Part shown: piece after piece, positions 32,498 through 40,858 of the stretch
How the letters are laid out: the number at the start of each line of letters is the position of its first letter
Position numbering within the stretch: position 1 is the first letter of the stretch
DNA from: Symsagittifera roscoffensis
Taxonomy: Eukaryota; Xenacoelomorpha; Acoela; Convolutidae
DNA: 64,000 nt
Assembly (NCBI RefSeq): GCF_963678635.1
Contig: NC_087065.1
Location: 50,164,452 to 50,228,451 of the forward strand
Direction: 5' to 3'
Position numbers and translations under genes: made by a program
The notes under the pieces: generated by a model
Databases searched by the model: none
Told to the model about the DNA's origin: nothing
Seen by the model: only the letters and a program-made list of their open reading frames with translations

Positions 32498-32525
32498 TTA
32501 GTTTGTCGATCCAGACCGGATGACA
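32217..32525 (-). repeat. 3' LTR
   Basis: Matches the other LTR from TGATCCTTG through CAGCCGTCTAGGCGTTTAG to GGTTAGTTTGTCGATCC and GATGACA. The outermost 25 bp on the 32,217 side have diverged. It is longer than its partner only because of the internal (AT) run at 32,431-32,495. Confidence 0.88.
32431..32495. repeat. (AT)n microsatellite in 3' LTR
   Basis: About 32 AT units. The other LTR has only ACATACATATA at this place, so the expansion happened after insertion. Confidence 0.95.
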
Positions 32526-32534
32526 TTCCCCCTC
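32526..32534 (-). promoter_or_regulatory. Polypurine tract
   Basis: Reads GAGGGGGAA on the minus strand, immediately before the 3' LTR TGTCATCC. This is the expected plus-strand primer of reverse transcription. Confidence 0.75.
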
Positions 32535-32608
32535 GACAACAAAAATATATAAACTATTGTTTGTTCAATTGAGTTTTAAAGTCCCCTTCGGACTAATGGA
32601 TTTGAGTT

Positions 32609-33930
32609 TTATAGTACCGGTAGGACTATTTTGACATCACTTTTCTGTTTGTATGTCCTGCTTGGCATTGTCTTCCCCCTGGCTTGCGTGTTCCTCATCA
32701 TCAATATTTTTCTTGTTTTGGTCCACCCCGCTTTCTTGACAAAGTTTTGCGTTGATAAATAGAATTTCGTTATTTGTATCAGTTGTCTCGTCTTCAATTG
32801 GAAGTGAAGTTAAATCGACTACCTCGGTGGGGCCTGTCTTTATCTTCGGACTAATTGCTTCTATGATTTTGATGCATGCCTTGTATTGAGGGTTTTTTTT
32901 CAGAAAAACCCATTTCTTGTTTCAGGGATTTTAAACTTGGGTAATTACCCGATTATTTGTCCGGTGGTGAATCAATTTGAAATTTAATTGGTTGTTTTAA
33001 CTCTTCATCCATTTTATTTTCAATCGCGTTAATGGGTACCGGGTTCCCAAAAGCATGTGAAAACGCCGATTGGCGGTTTCTCGTTGATTTTCTCAATGGC
33101 TCTGTTGTTTTCATTTTTGCTGGGGGAGTTTGATTCTTGTTTTACCGCCTAGGCGATGGGGCAATATGTTCCGATGAGGCCGATGATTTATCGTCATCCT
33201 CGTGACTGTCGGTGTCTGGTGTTGCTGGTTGTGGAATGTTGTTAGTAGATTGCGAAGTCCCGGCCGGAATTTTTGCTTGAATGCTCATCCCACTCGTTTC
33301 TAATTCCCTTGTTGGTCGCCCGCCGGTCCGTTTCCCTGTAGGTTTTGCTGTTCTTTTTGTCGGACTATCGGATTTTCCTTGCGTTAGCATCCTTTTCTTT
33401 TGTGTCAACTTCTTCGGAAGGTCAGTCTTTTCGTCTTCTTTGAACATTGGGTGCTGGGGAGCAGTAGGATTCTCGATGGCAAAAAAACGTAGGCAAGGTC
33501 CTGATCTCCGCGCAGATTTATAAGCAACGTAATCACTGAGGCGAGACGGTCTGCATGGTCCCGTATATTAAAGGGCTTGGTACAAATGCGACACCGCTTT
33601 TTCTTGGTAATCTTGGTCATTTTCAGAATGTTTGAACACAAGCGGTGTGTGGGGTATATGTAAGTATTTTGCTGTCTATGGTTTTATATTTCTGTTCGAA
33701 TGTTCTTGGATCCTTCACTTTGGTTGCTATTCTTATTGTTTTTTCGTGCTACCTGATCTATCCGTTTTTTCGTTTTTTGTCTACCGTTGTTTGTAATCCC
33801 TTACACCTTATATTCAGTTTATCCCTAACTATTTCTATAGTTTTAGATTTTGCACCTGTACCTTTCCCCTCTGTTGTTAATTATGCGTTTGTCAAGTCCC
33901 GCGGTATGTGGAGTTTTTGATCTCTTTTGT
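32609..33930 (-). pseudogene. Tail region downstream of integrase
   Basis: After the integrase, broken readings continue for about 1.3 kb with pieces shared by the relic on the other side. KVKDPRTFEQK comes near 33,710, a short Cys pair (CRICTKPF) near 33,600 and ENPTAPQHPMF near 33,450. Then follow a Lys-rich low-complexity stretch and an acidic Asp/Ser stretch ending PSPRR at 33,142, and, further on, SLPIEDETTDTNNEI near 32,790. It could be a C-terminal extension of Pol or a separate third ORF in the place of env. I see no signal peptide or membrane span, so an envelope gene is unlikely. Function unknown. Confidence 0.5.
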
Positions 33931-34983
33931 TGATGTTTACTTCGTCTTCCGACTATCGTTGTAAGTTATGCATTACTTCGACGGGTAGGGGCGGCTTTGT
34001 AAGATTCTTGCGATCTAACCATGCATGTTTTGCTTTCTCTCAATTCAAATTGTTAGGCGAACTCCTAGTTGCTACGTTTGATAAAGGTGTGTTTGGTGTA
34101 CGTCCCTAGTGGGCCTCAAATGGTGAAATTTTTGTTACGCAATGCAGTGTAGTTCTGAGTGTTTTTATAATTTCAGCTACATCTGAAGCGAGTTTGTATG
34201 GTGTATTTGTTTTGTCAATTTTCATGTCCGCTAATCTACGCTTCAAAGTTTGTATCATTCTCTAAACTATCTCTATTGCTCTATGATCATCTACCGGTGC
34301 AAATAATAACTTAACATTGTTAGTATGACAAAACAGTTGAAATTGTTTAGCTCTAAATGTTTGTGCTTGATCATTTCTTATCTTTCGAGGTACCCAATTA
34401 TATGAAAGGTATCGTTGCATAAATTTAATGGCAATGTCCGCTGTTGTGTTTGTAACGACCTTTGCTGTTGGAAATTTTGACCACATATCTATTGCGACTA
34501 GAATATATGCGTCTCTATTTAGTTCATCCGAAAGTGGCCCTGTAAAATCTAATTGTACTTCCTCGTTTGGTTCAATTACTGGTTCTATTTGGAATGAAAA
34601 AATTTTTCTCGATGATGGGTTTTAAATTTTTACATTGCTCGTTGCAGTGTTTGCAATTTTGTGCCATCGGCACAATTGTCTTATGTATGTGGGGAAACCA
34701 TACATGGTTATTGAGGTCCAGCATCGCTGCCGATCCTGGATGTGTCAGGTGCAGACTATCGAGCACTGTCTGCCTCAACTGTGTAGGGATGACTTTCCTT
34801 TCGTCTATGAGTAAGCAATCCTCCCGGACATGAAGACTGTTTCTAATGTTGTACCAGTACTGTCCGTAGGAAGCTTTGATTGCTTCCCAATGCCCCAATG
34901 CCATTTTTGACAAAGTTGATCAGTGGGCGAAAATTTCTATCTTTCTTGGTGGCTGCGGCGATGAATCGAACGCCCAATGCTCG
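33931..34983 (-). pseudogene. Integrase
   Basis: Readings in order are FIAAATKKDRNFRPL; the zinc-binding domain with HLTHPGS (HxxxH) and CKHCNEQC at 34,640-34,780; then core-domain sequence with SKFPTAKVVTN, PRKIRNDQAQTFRA and LLFAPVDDHRAIE at 34,262-34,486; and a C-terminal part with QTLKRRLADMKID and SPFEAH. The pattern is that of retroviral-type (rve) integrases, which insert the cDNA into the genome. Frame changes (near 34,570) and stops separate the pieces. Confidence 0.82.
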
Positions 34984-36075
34984 CTATAGTCTTTGTCTAA
35001 ATAGTGGCGTGTCCTCCTCGGATTCCACCGTATTTGTAGCTTTCTCCACCGTGGCGACCAGTTCTTCTATTATTATTTGGTGACTGGCTTCTAACATCGT
35101 GGGACCCATTATTGATGGTTCGATGTTGTGTGTCTTTACTTCTTGTATGCAGATGTTCGTGTCTACACTGCAGACACAGATATTCGTGACTGTGCTTTTT
35201 CCAGATGTTTGTGTTGAACCTGTTGTATTTCGTGGTTCGGAGGTAGATATTTGTGTAGTCGCTGCTGCAGTAGTCGATTGTGTTTGTGTCGGTGTCGTTT
35301 TCATGTTGAAGCCTAAAGTGATCAGATCCGTTCTGTTTCCAGATGTATTTGTAGTTGTGGAGGTGATCTTCGGGAAATTTGACTTTTTAGTACTATCGAT
35401 CTTCATAGTCGATAGTACCTCTCTGGCGTCCCGTACGGGCGTTGCTGATTGTTTGGTGTGCTCTTGTTTTGGTGATGGTGATTTTTGTGCTTCAGGGTAT
35501 CCTTTCTTTCCCTTGGTGGGAGGTCTTTTATGCCATCTGGGGTCCGAGAGGGTTTCTTCACTATCTGATGAACCCTGCCAGTTTTCCGTAGATTTCTTTC
35601 GTCCTCTTGTCGCTGGTAATCGAAGCCCCGTTGGGTTGAACCCTCCTTTAAATCCCTTGGTATCTATACGGCTCATCGCTGCGTTGTTATGTCCTTGAAA
35701 TGAAATTTTATAGACAAAATTTTTTCTGTTTCTTTGGTATTGAGGTCGTTTGGATCGGAAGAGAGTTGACTGATTTACAGCAGATTTTGAGTGAGACTGA
35801 GTTTTGTTGTTAGTTTGGCAATGACCGGTTGCGGAATGTTCGGTATCTTTCATTGTTAATTGAATGTTTGGAGCAGCCTTGAATAGCCCTTTTTTCGCGC
35901 GCTTTTTGATCAGCTCATATGGTGCTATGTTCTGATTGGCCAGAATGACATTGTCAATCATTTTCATGTTATTATTAAATGTCCCAATTGATGCTACAAC
36001 AAAATTCTCATCATACTCACTAGGGGGTATTGCCAATCCGACCGGATTTCGGGACATGTAGTCAATTGGTTCCAT
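34984..36075 (-). CDS. Long open reading between RNase H and integrase
   Basis: A 363-codon open reading starts MEPIDYMSRNPVG, the usual end of the RNase H/connection region of Ty3-type Pol. It then runs through about 300 residues of low-complexity sequence rich in Lys, Ser, Thr and Gln, with TTNTSGNRTD and SGKSTVTN stretches and a short Cys-bearing segment (ICVCSVDTNICI). It ends EDTPLFRQRL just before the integrase. Most Ty3-type Pol proteins have a short linker here. That this is the longest intact reading of a dead element is notable. The function is unknown; a disordered linker is the simplest reading. Confidence 0.6.
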   Translation of the reverse strand: MEPIDYMSRNPVGLAIPPSEYDENFVVASIGTFNNNMKMIDNVILANQNIAPYELIKKRAKKGLFKAAPNIQLTMKDTEHSATGHCQTNNKTQSHSKSAVNQSTLFRSKRPQYQRNRKNFVYKISFQGHNNAAMSRIDTKGFKGGFNPTGLRLPATRGRKKSTENWQGSSDSEETLSDPRWHKRPPTKGKKGYPEAQKSPSPKQEHTKQSATPVRDAREVLSTMKIDSTKKSNFPKITSTTTNTSGNRTDLITLGFNMKTTPTQTQSTTAAATTQISTSEPRNTTGSTQTSGKSTVTNICVCSVDTNICIQEVKTHNIEPSIMGPTMLEASHQIIIEELVATVEKATNTVESEEDTPLFRQRL

Positions 36076-36598
36076 TTTACTCCTAGCAAGATGTTTGATA
36101 TCGAAGTGAAAGAAGATTAATCAGTCAATCCAACGTGTGAGCCGGCTTTGACTAGTTTTTGATCTTCCGCTTGCGTTTAAAGCGCTGAATAAAGCTTGAT
36201 GATCAGTGATGACGGTAAAACGTTTTCCATACAGATAGTATTTAAAATGTTAGATTGCCCACACCACCCCTAATAGTTCAAATTCGTTTACAGAATATTC
36301 TTCCTCTAATAAGTTCAAAAAACGTGATTCATACGCTACGGCAACCCAACCTTCTGGTGAAAATTGTTCGAGCGCTGCGCCTAATCCCGTAGTTGATCAA
36401 GATGTTGATCAAAGTGCTTGTTTTCTGTTATCTCCGATACCAATTTTAAAATGTTTTTAAATGTCTGACCATTCAGTCTGCTCTTCTCTGTGTTTTTTAG
36501 CAATGGGCGTAATGCGGCAGCGGTTTGTGCCAATTTTGGGATATACTGTGTGAGATGACGAATGTAACCCATAAAACTTTTTAATTGTGTAAAAGTTT
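36055..36598 (-). pseudogene. RNase H and connection
   Basis: Minus-strand pieces include IPKLAQTAAALRPLL at 36,490, SRFLNLLEEEYSVNEFELLG near 36,280, the RNase H motif TDHQALF near 36,195 and SRLTRWID near 36,125. These are the typical order of the connection domain and Ty3-type RNase H, which removes RNA from the hybrid. Stops occur within (for example near 36,248). Confidence 0.78.
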
Positions 36599-37458
36599 TT
36601 AATGGCGATGGTTTTTCAAAAGCCTCAAACTTTTTACAAGTGGTTTTGTTCCCTCACTATTAACAGTAAATCCTAGCCACTCAACTTGTTTGCATGCTAA
36701 CTTATATTTATCCAATGTTATCGCCAAATTTTCCTCGTCTAGATTTTTCAGAACTGATTGCAACTTTTGTTTGTGTGTATCCAACGATCCTTTTGTGACC
36801 ATTAAGATATCGTCCAAATAGGCGTAAGTGTTTGTGCAATTTGTAAGAGTTAATTCGATCGCTTTTTGAAAATGAGCTGGCATCCATGAGTCCATAAAAT
36901 CCTGTTTGAAATTAGTAAGTTCCAGTAGCGCTGCCCCCAATAGTACTATAGTTGCATTGTTCTTTGGTCGTTTTATCCAACGGGACTTGTGAATATGCGT
37001 ACCGAAGTTCGAGTGTTGAGATTAGTGTTTATTTGGATTTGTCTGATTTTATCACCTGCGCGATAGTGTCCAACACTAATTCAATGTTAGGCATTTGGTA
37101 TTTGTTTTTTTGAATGAGTTTGTTGATTTTCTTAGAATCTAACGCAAGTTTGACTGTTTGATCCTTTTTACTGTGATTACAATGGGACTAATAAAATGTC
37201 GATCCGAGCATTTATCTAGTTTGATGATGTGATTTTGATCCATCAATTTGTTCAATTCCCCTTCAACTCTTTGCTGTAAGTGTACCGGAATACATCGTCC
37301 TTTTTTGTATTGGCATGAAGTCTTGACTGAATTGAGTTGTCATCATGTGATTTTTTGATTTTCCAATACGTGCGCATAGCTGTTGGAAAATATCCTTGAC
37401 CCATTGTTTAATTTCTGGATCCGATTTTTCTTGTTCGCGTATATTTAATACATTTTGT
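36599..37458 (-). pseudogene. Reverse transcriptase
   Basis: The palm-domain catalytic motif is clear: AYLDDILMVTKG at about 36,800, followed by WLGFTVNSEGTKP. Upstream pieces in other frames include KGRCIPVHLQQRVEGELNKL near 37,270 and INKLIQKNKYQMPN near 37,110. These match Ty3/Gypsy reverse transcriptase, which makes the element's DNA copy. Several frameshifts are present. Confidence 0.85.
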
Positions 37459-38454
37459 TTATTTTTTTTCTTGTATTAGCTTGACACCGATTTGTGGTAG
37501 TATGTCGCGTCCAATAACTTTGGCTTTTTGATCATCTACAATGATGAACGGAGCTGACTGCATTTTCCAGCCTCCTGATTTGATTGTTATAATCAATCGT
37601 CCTTTCGGGTTTATTGTTTCATCATTATAACAAACCAGGTGTCTTGCTGTATCGTTCGGTGGGATATACTTGAGTAATGCTGATTTATCGTTTTGTTGAA
37701 AGCGCCGTGCGGTTTTTTCATTCAAAAACGGCATTGGACTTCCTGAATCAGCTATAGCGAACAATTCTTCTGATTTTGTTTTTAGTTTCACAATATGGCC
37801 ATTTAGATCGTCTTCCGACAAGGGATTTGTACTTTTGATCTCAAAAGATTCAGCGATGGCCATGACTGAGAATTTGTCTATTTGATATTCATCCCATCCG
37901 TTCTTTGATGTAAATTTGGCAAAGGCCACTGGATCGGTTTCGGTTTCAAGGCTTTTTGTTTCTATTTCTTCATGTTGTTCGTCTTGCTGGGTTCCCAAAT
38001 AATTAACGTTTGTAGATCTGCAAACTTTTGCAAAATGACCTCGTTTGGCACATTTTGAACAAATTTTATCTTTCGGCGGATAAGATAGCAGATGATTCTG
38101 ATTGTATTGGTTTCCGCATTTATAACATTGTTTTGAACTGTTTGTATTGTTATTTCGTTGTTGTCCTTTTGTGTTTTGTGATCCGCGCGGATATAATCGA
38201 CCGCGGAAATTGCCTCGACCTCTTTGTGAGTTTTGTTTATTCACAGAGTTATATCGACCACCCCGAGTATTGATATAATGTATTGGTTCTTGTTTTGGTG
38301 TAGTTTGTCCCCCAAATGGATTTATCTTCATAGTACGACTATGTTCAATTCTTTTTTCTCGGCGAATTGCATACTCATATGCGTCTTGTGGGGTCCGTAT
38401 CTGTGCTAACAGTTCTTCCGCAATTTTGTCATTGTGCATGTGTGCTGTAAACAT
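37459..38454 (-). CDS. Gag C-terminus (nucleocapsid) and protease
   Basis: An open reading of 331 codons. It carries helical capsid end sequence (ELLAQIRTPQDAYEYAIRRE), an Arg/Gly-rich stretch (RGRGNFRGR), and two zinc knuckles. The first, CYKCGNQYNQNH, has lost its last cysteine to tyrosine. The second, CSKCAKRGHFAKVC, is an intact CCHC. The aspartic protease follows with the active-site triad in IADSGSP and the C-terminal VIGRDILPQIG, which matches the usual IIGRD-type end. Gag packages the RNA and the protease matures the polyprotein. Upstream gag is in another frame. Confidence 0.85.
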   Translation of the reverse strand: MFTAHMHNDKIAEELLAQIRTPQDAYEYAIRREKRIEHSRTMKINPFGGQTTPKQEPIHYINTRGGRYNSVNKQNSQRGRGNFRGRLYPRGSQNTKGQQRNNNTNSSKQCYKCGNQYNQNHLLSYPPKDKICSKCAKRGHFAKVCRSTNVNYLGTQQDEQHEEIETKSLETETDPVAFAKFTSKNGWDEYQIDKFSVMAIAESFEIKSTNPLSEDDLNGHIVKLKTKSEELFAIADSGSPMPFLNEKTARRFQQNDKSALLKYIPPNDTARHLVCYNDETINPKGRLIITIKSGGWKMQSAPFIIVDDQKAKVIGRDILPQIGVKLIQEKK

Positions 38455-39069
38455 GTCTCTAACCCATTCATCTACTCTGTCTCCACAATCAGCCGGTGAG
38501 GCTAATTCGATGAAATCTGCATTAAATTGTTCCAGACTTTCCGAATTCTTTTTTTTACGTCAAATAAAATTATAACTTCCGAATGCTACAATTCTTTTAG
38601 TAACAAAAATATCTTCCAGTGTTGTCATGAATTCTTGTGTGGTTCCATTGTGTGATACAAGGTTAGGTATTTTCTGTTGGATTTGTCTTTGACCCTCGGC
38701 TCCCAGAGGAAAAAGTAACTCCGGACTCTTGCGTCTGCTTCGTCCCATCTGTATGAATTGCATAGTACTCTTTTCTCCCGGGCTTTTATGACGTGATTCT
38801 CCCAACAAACTCGTTTATCTTGATTTAGCACCACGCGATTTTTCCGTTGTGCGTCTGTTTCGCACTGTATTTCAAGGTCATACACAGGCTCGGCGGGTTC
38901 GACGAGTGTTGGTCTAGCTCTCAAAAAGTTCCTTATTTCGATCCCATCCTTTGCGAATACGGCCATCTCCAATATAGCTGCCCACTTTGCCCATTCTAAT
39001 GGTGGTTCTGCCGACGCTCTCTCCCAAAATGGGTTAAAATTCAGTGGTTTTTTGGAATATTCTGCTCAT
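38455..39069 (-). pseudogene. Gag N-terminus (capsid)
   Basis: An ATG at 39,069 opens MSRIFQKTTEF and meets a stop after 11 codons. One base change of frame later, sequence continues with NPFWERASAEPPLEW and WAAILEMAVFAKDGIEI, followed by SYRWDEADARVRSYFFL and QRQIQQKIPNLV in other frames. The order fits the capsid part of Gag. Frameshifts near 39,035, 38,700 and 38,560. Confidence 0.72.
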
Positions 39070-39076
39070 TGCGCCA
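39059..39076 (-). promoter_or_regulatory. Primer binding site
   Basis: Directly after the 5' LTR the minus strand reads TGGCGCAATGAGCAGAAT. TGG plus a short stretch complementary to a tRNA 3' end is the normal first-strand primer site. Which tRNA is not resolved. The gag ATG lies inside it. Confidence 0.7.
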
Positions 39077-39330
39077 TGTTATACCGAAGGGTAGGGTATT
39101 CTAATCCTTGAATCCGAATGGATCGATAAACCTTATTTCTAAGTCGGAGTGATAAAAAACAACTAATTGACAGATAAGATTAATTCAACTCTGTTCCTTA
39201 TTTCAATAAGAGTTCGTCCTCTCTGTCTATCAAGGTCAAGTGACCAGCCGTCTAGGCGTTTAGCATAAGATTATTAGTTAAAAAAATAACATACATATAA
39301 GGTTAGTTTGTCGATCCAGACCGGATGACA
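39077..39330 (-). repeat. 5' LTR
   Basis: 254 bp, running on the minus strand from TGTCATCCGGTCTGG to CGGTATAACA. It ends next to the primer binding site and shares about 88% with the 3' LTR. Confidence 0.9.
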
Positions 39331-40001
39331 GGGGGAGGGGATGTTAACTTGATCCTGATTTGATATTCATTGGAATCATTTTATCATTAAGTAAAAATCA
39401 AAAGTTACACAAGAAATTTCAAAAATAACAAAGTTGGGGCTACAAATTTGCCAGAGAATGGTAGTTTTCAGATTAATAGAATTTTTTTAAATTTGAAAAG
39501 CCTTTTTTAAATTAAACGAGGAATTTCGAAAAAACTTGCAATGTTTCTGTCAACTGTTTTTAGATAGACCAAGTATTGATTTTCACATCTATCTCAACAC
39601 ACTGTAAAACACTGTTTTTGAGAACGATTACTGCGCTACCGAACACAGGCCAACTACGATAAAATTTTAGTTTTTGTTCGGTGCGTGCTCCCCTCACAAA
39701 ATGACATCCCCTTAAATCACTTTCTCACACTTAATTTTTAAAATGGGTGAGGTGGTCAAAATGGATTGAGGTGGTCAAATAGGGTATGTCCTTGGAAAAT
39801 ATGCATGGGTGGAATAACAATTTTTATTTTCATTTTCAAAGACAACTTTTCGTAAAAACCTCAGTCATTTAGAAAACCTTTCATCCCTATTTGATCTTAT
39901 CGTCCCGGCGCTATTTCCAGATGCCGAAAAACAATCTTAACCTTGTGACTAGATTGCTCGTCAACCATAGAAGTCGGTCAACTTACTTTTTTCTCGGGTA
40001 G
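39331..40001. other. Non-coding stretch
   Basis: AT-rich. A hAT-MITE-like snippet (TTTTTGTTCGGTGCGTGCTCCCC) near 39,668-39,690 hints at a degraded MITE. No gene is supported. Confidence 0.4.
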
Positions 40002-40237
40002 GTTTGGGCGGAGGTGGTGAAGAACTCGCAGTCGCTTCAAATTCGTCGCTTGCCCCTAAAACCGATGAAAAAAGTACACATCTAATTAATACTGGCAATG
40101 AAATCATTTTCTATGGCAATATAAGACAAGCCAAGCCCAATTTTTATAAAGAACATGCGGCTCAATTGAAAACTTCAGCTCAAAATAAGGAAAGTAGTCA
40201 AGGACCGCGTACAAAAAAAAACCTTTTTCGCAAATAA
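40002..40237 (+). CDS. Possible terminal host exon
   Basis: An open reading of about 78 codons follows a pyrimidine-rich stretch ending in TAG (ACTTTTTTCTCGGGTAG). It ends with TAA overlapping AATAAA, and a second AATAAA lies near 40,407. The product would start with a Gly-rich run, then be polar (SSLAPKTDEKSTHLI) and end Lys/Arg-rich. Base composition is less AT-rich than the flanks. I do not recognise it. It could be a chance reading. Confidence 0.28.
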
Positions 40238-40496
40238 ATTGCAAACTTATAGCAAAAGTTAATAGTAGTATGCTTTTGTAAACAACTGAGGCCCACTCAA
40301 GAAATATATTTTATATATTTTACTTTTGCGCCTGCGCTGTGCTCTTATGAGTTTTAATATTTTTGAGCTTTAAAATAGGAAGATTTCTAAAAATTTAAAT
40401 GTAATTCAATAAAAATTTAAATTAGGGTAAGAGCGGTAAACATTTGTCTAGACATGATTTCATCATGTTTTAACGATATTTCTATAGCCACCGGAC

Positions 40497-40850
40497 CACA
40501 AGTGGATCTAGGATTTCTCGAGAGGGGGCGGATTTTCAAAAATTTTCGAAAATTGTGGTCAATATTATTTAGGTCGTCTAAGTTTCGAGTTCTCCCAAAG
40601 CCTTAAAAAGACCCTGCTTTGGCCACATTCTCTGAGCAGGAGGCAAAAATTTGAAAACACAGGCTGAAAATTGTTTTCCGGCACTTTTTGCTTACTGGCG
40701 CCATAGTCGTCTTTAGAAAATTTTCAGTGTCCGTTACCAAAAAAGAATATCTCAAAATAATACAAAGGGGTGACCCTTTTGGTCTGCAGGGGGTCGAATC
40801 CCTGAAGAAACGGCGTTCCCCCCTCCCGCCACACCCTAAATTTGTCCCTG
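40497..40850. mobile_element. hAT-like MITE, complete
   Basis: 354 bp, from CACAAGTGGATCTAGG to CCTAAATTTGTCCCTG, with near-perfect 8-bp duplications CACCGGAC (40,489-40,496) and CACCGAAC (40,851-40,858). It shares the GGCGCCATAGTCGTCTTTAG and GGGGGTCGAATCCCT segments with the family. It carries no transposase. Confidence 0.8.
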
Positions 40851-40858
40851 CACCGAAC

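Larger units (their letters stand above)
32217..39330 (-). mobile_element. Ty3/Gypsy-type LTR retrotransposon, decayed
   Basis: The element is 7.1 kb on the minus strand, bounded by LTRs (39,077-39,330 and 32,217-32,525), both with TGT...ACA ends. A primer binding site follows the 5' LTR, and a polypurine tract precedes the 3' LTR. Protein order is gag, protease, reverse transcriptase, RNase H, a long linker, integrase and a tail. The two LTRs are roughly 88% identical outside an AT microsatellite, so the insertion is old, in line with stops and frameshifts throughout. The flanks are both G-rich (GGAGGG and GGGGGA), so a target duplication cannot be fixed. Confidence 0.9.

Noticed and set aside
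32609-33930. Envelope gene of the Ty3-type element
   Set aside because: No signal peptide, cleavage site or membrane anchor; the region is charged and low-complexity.
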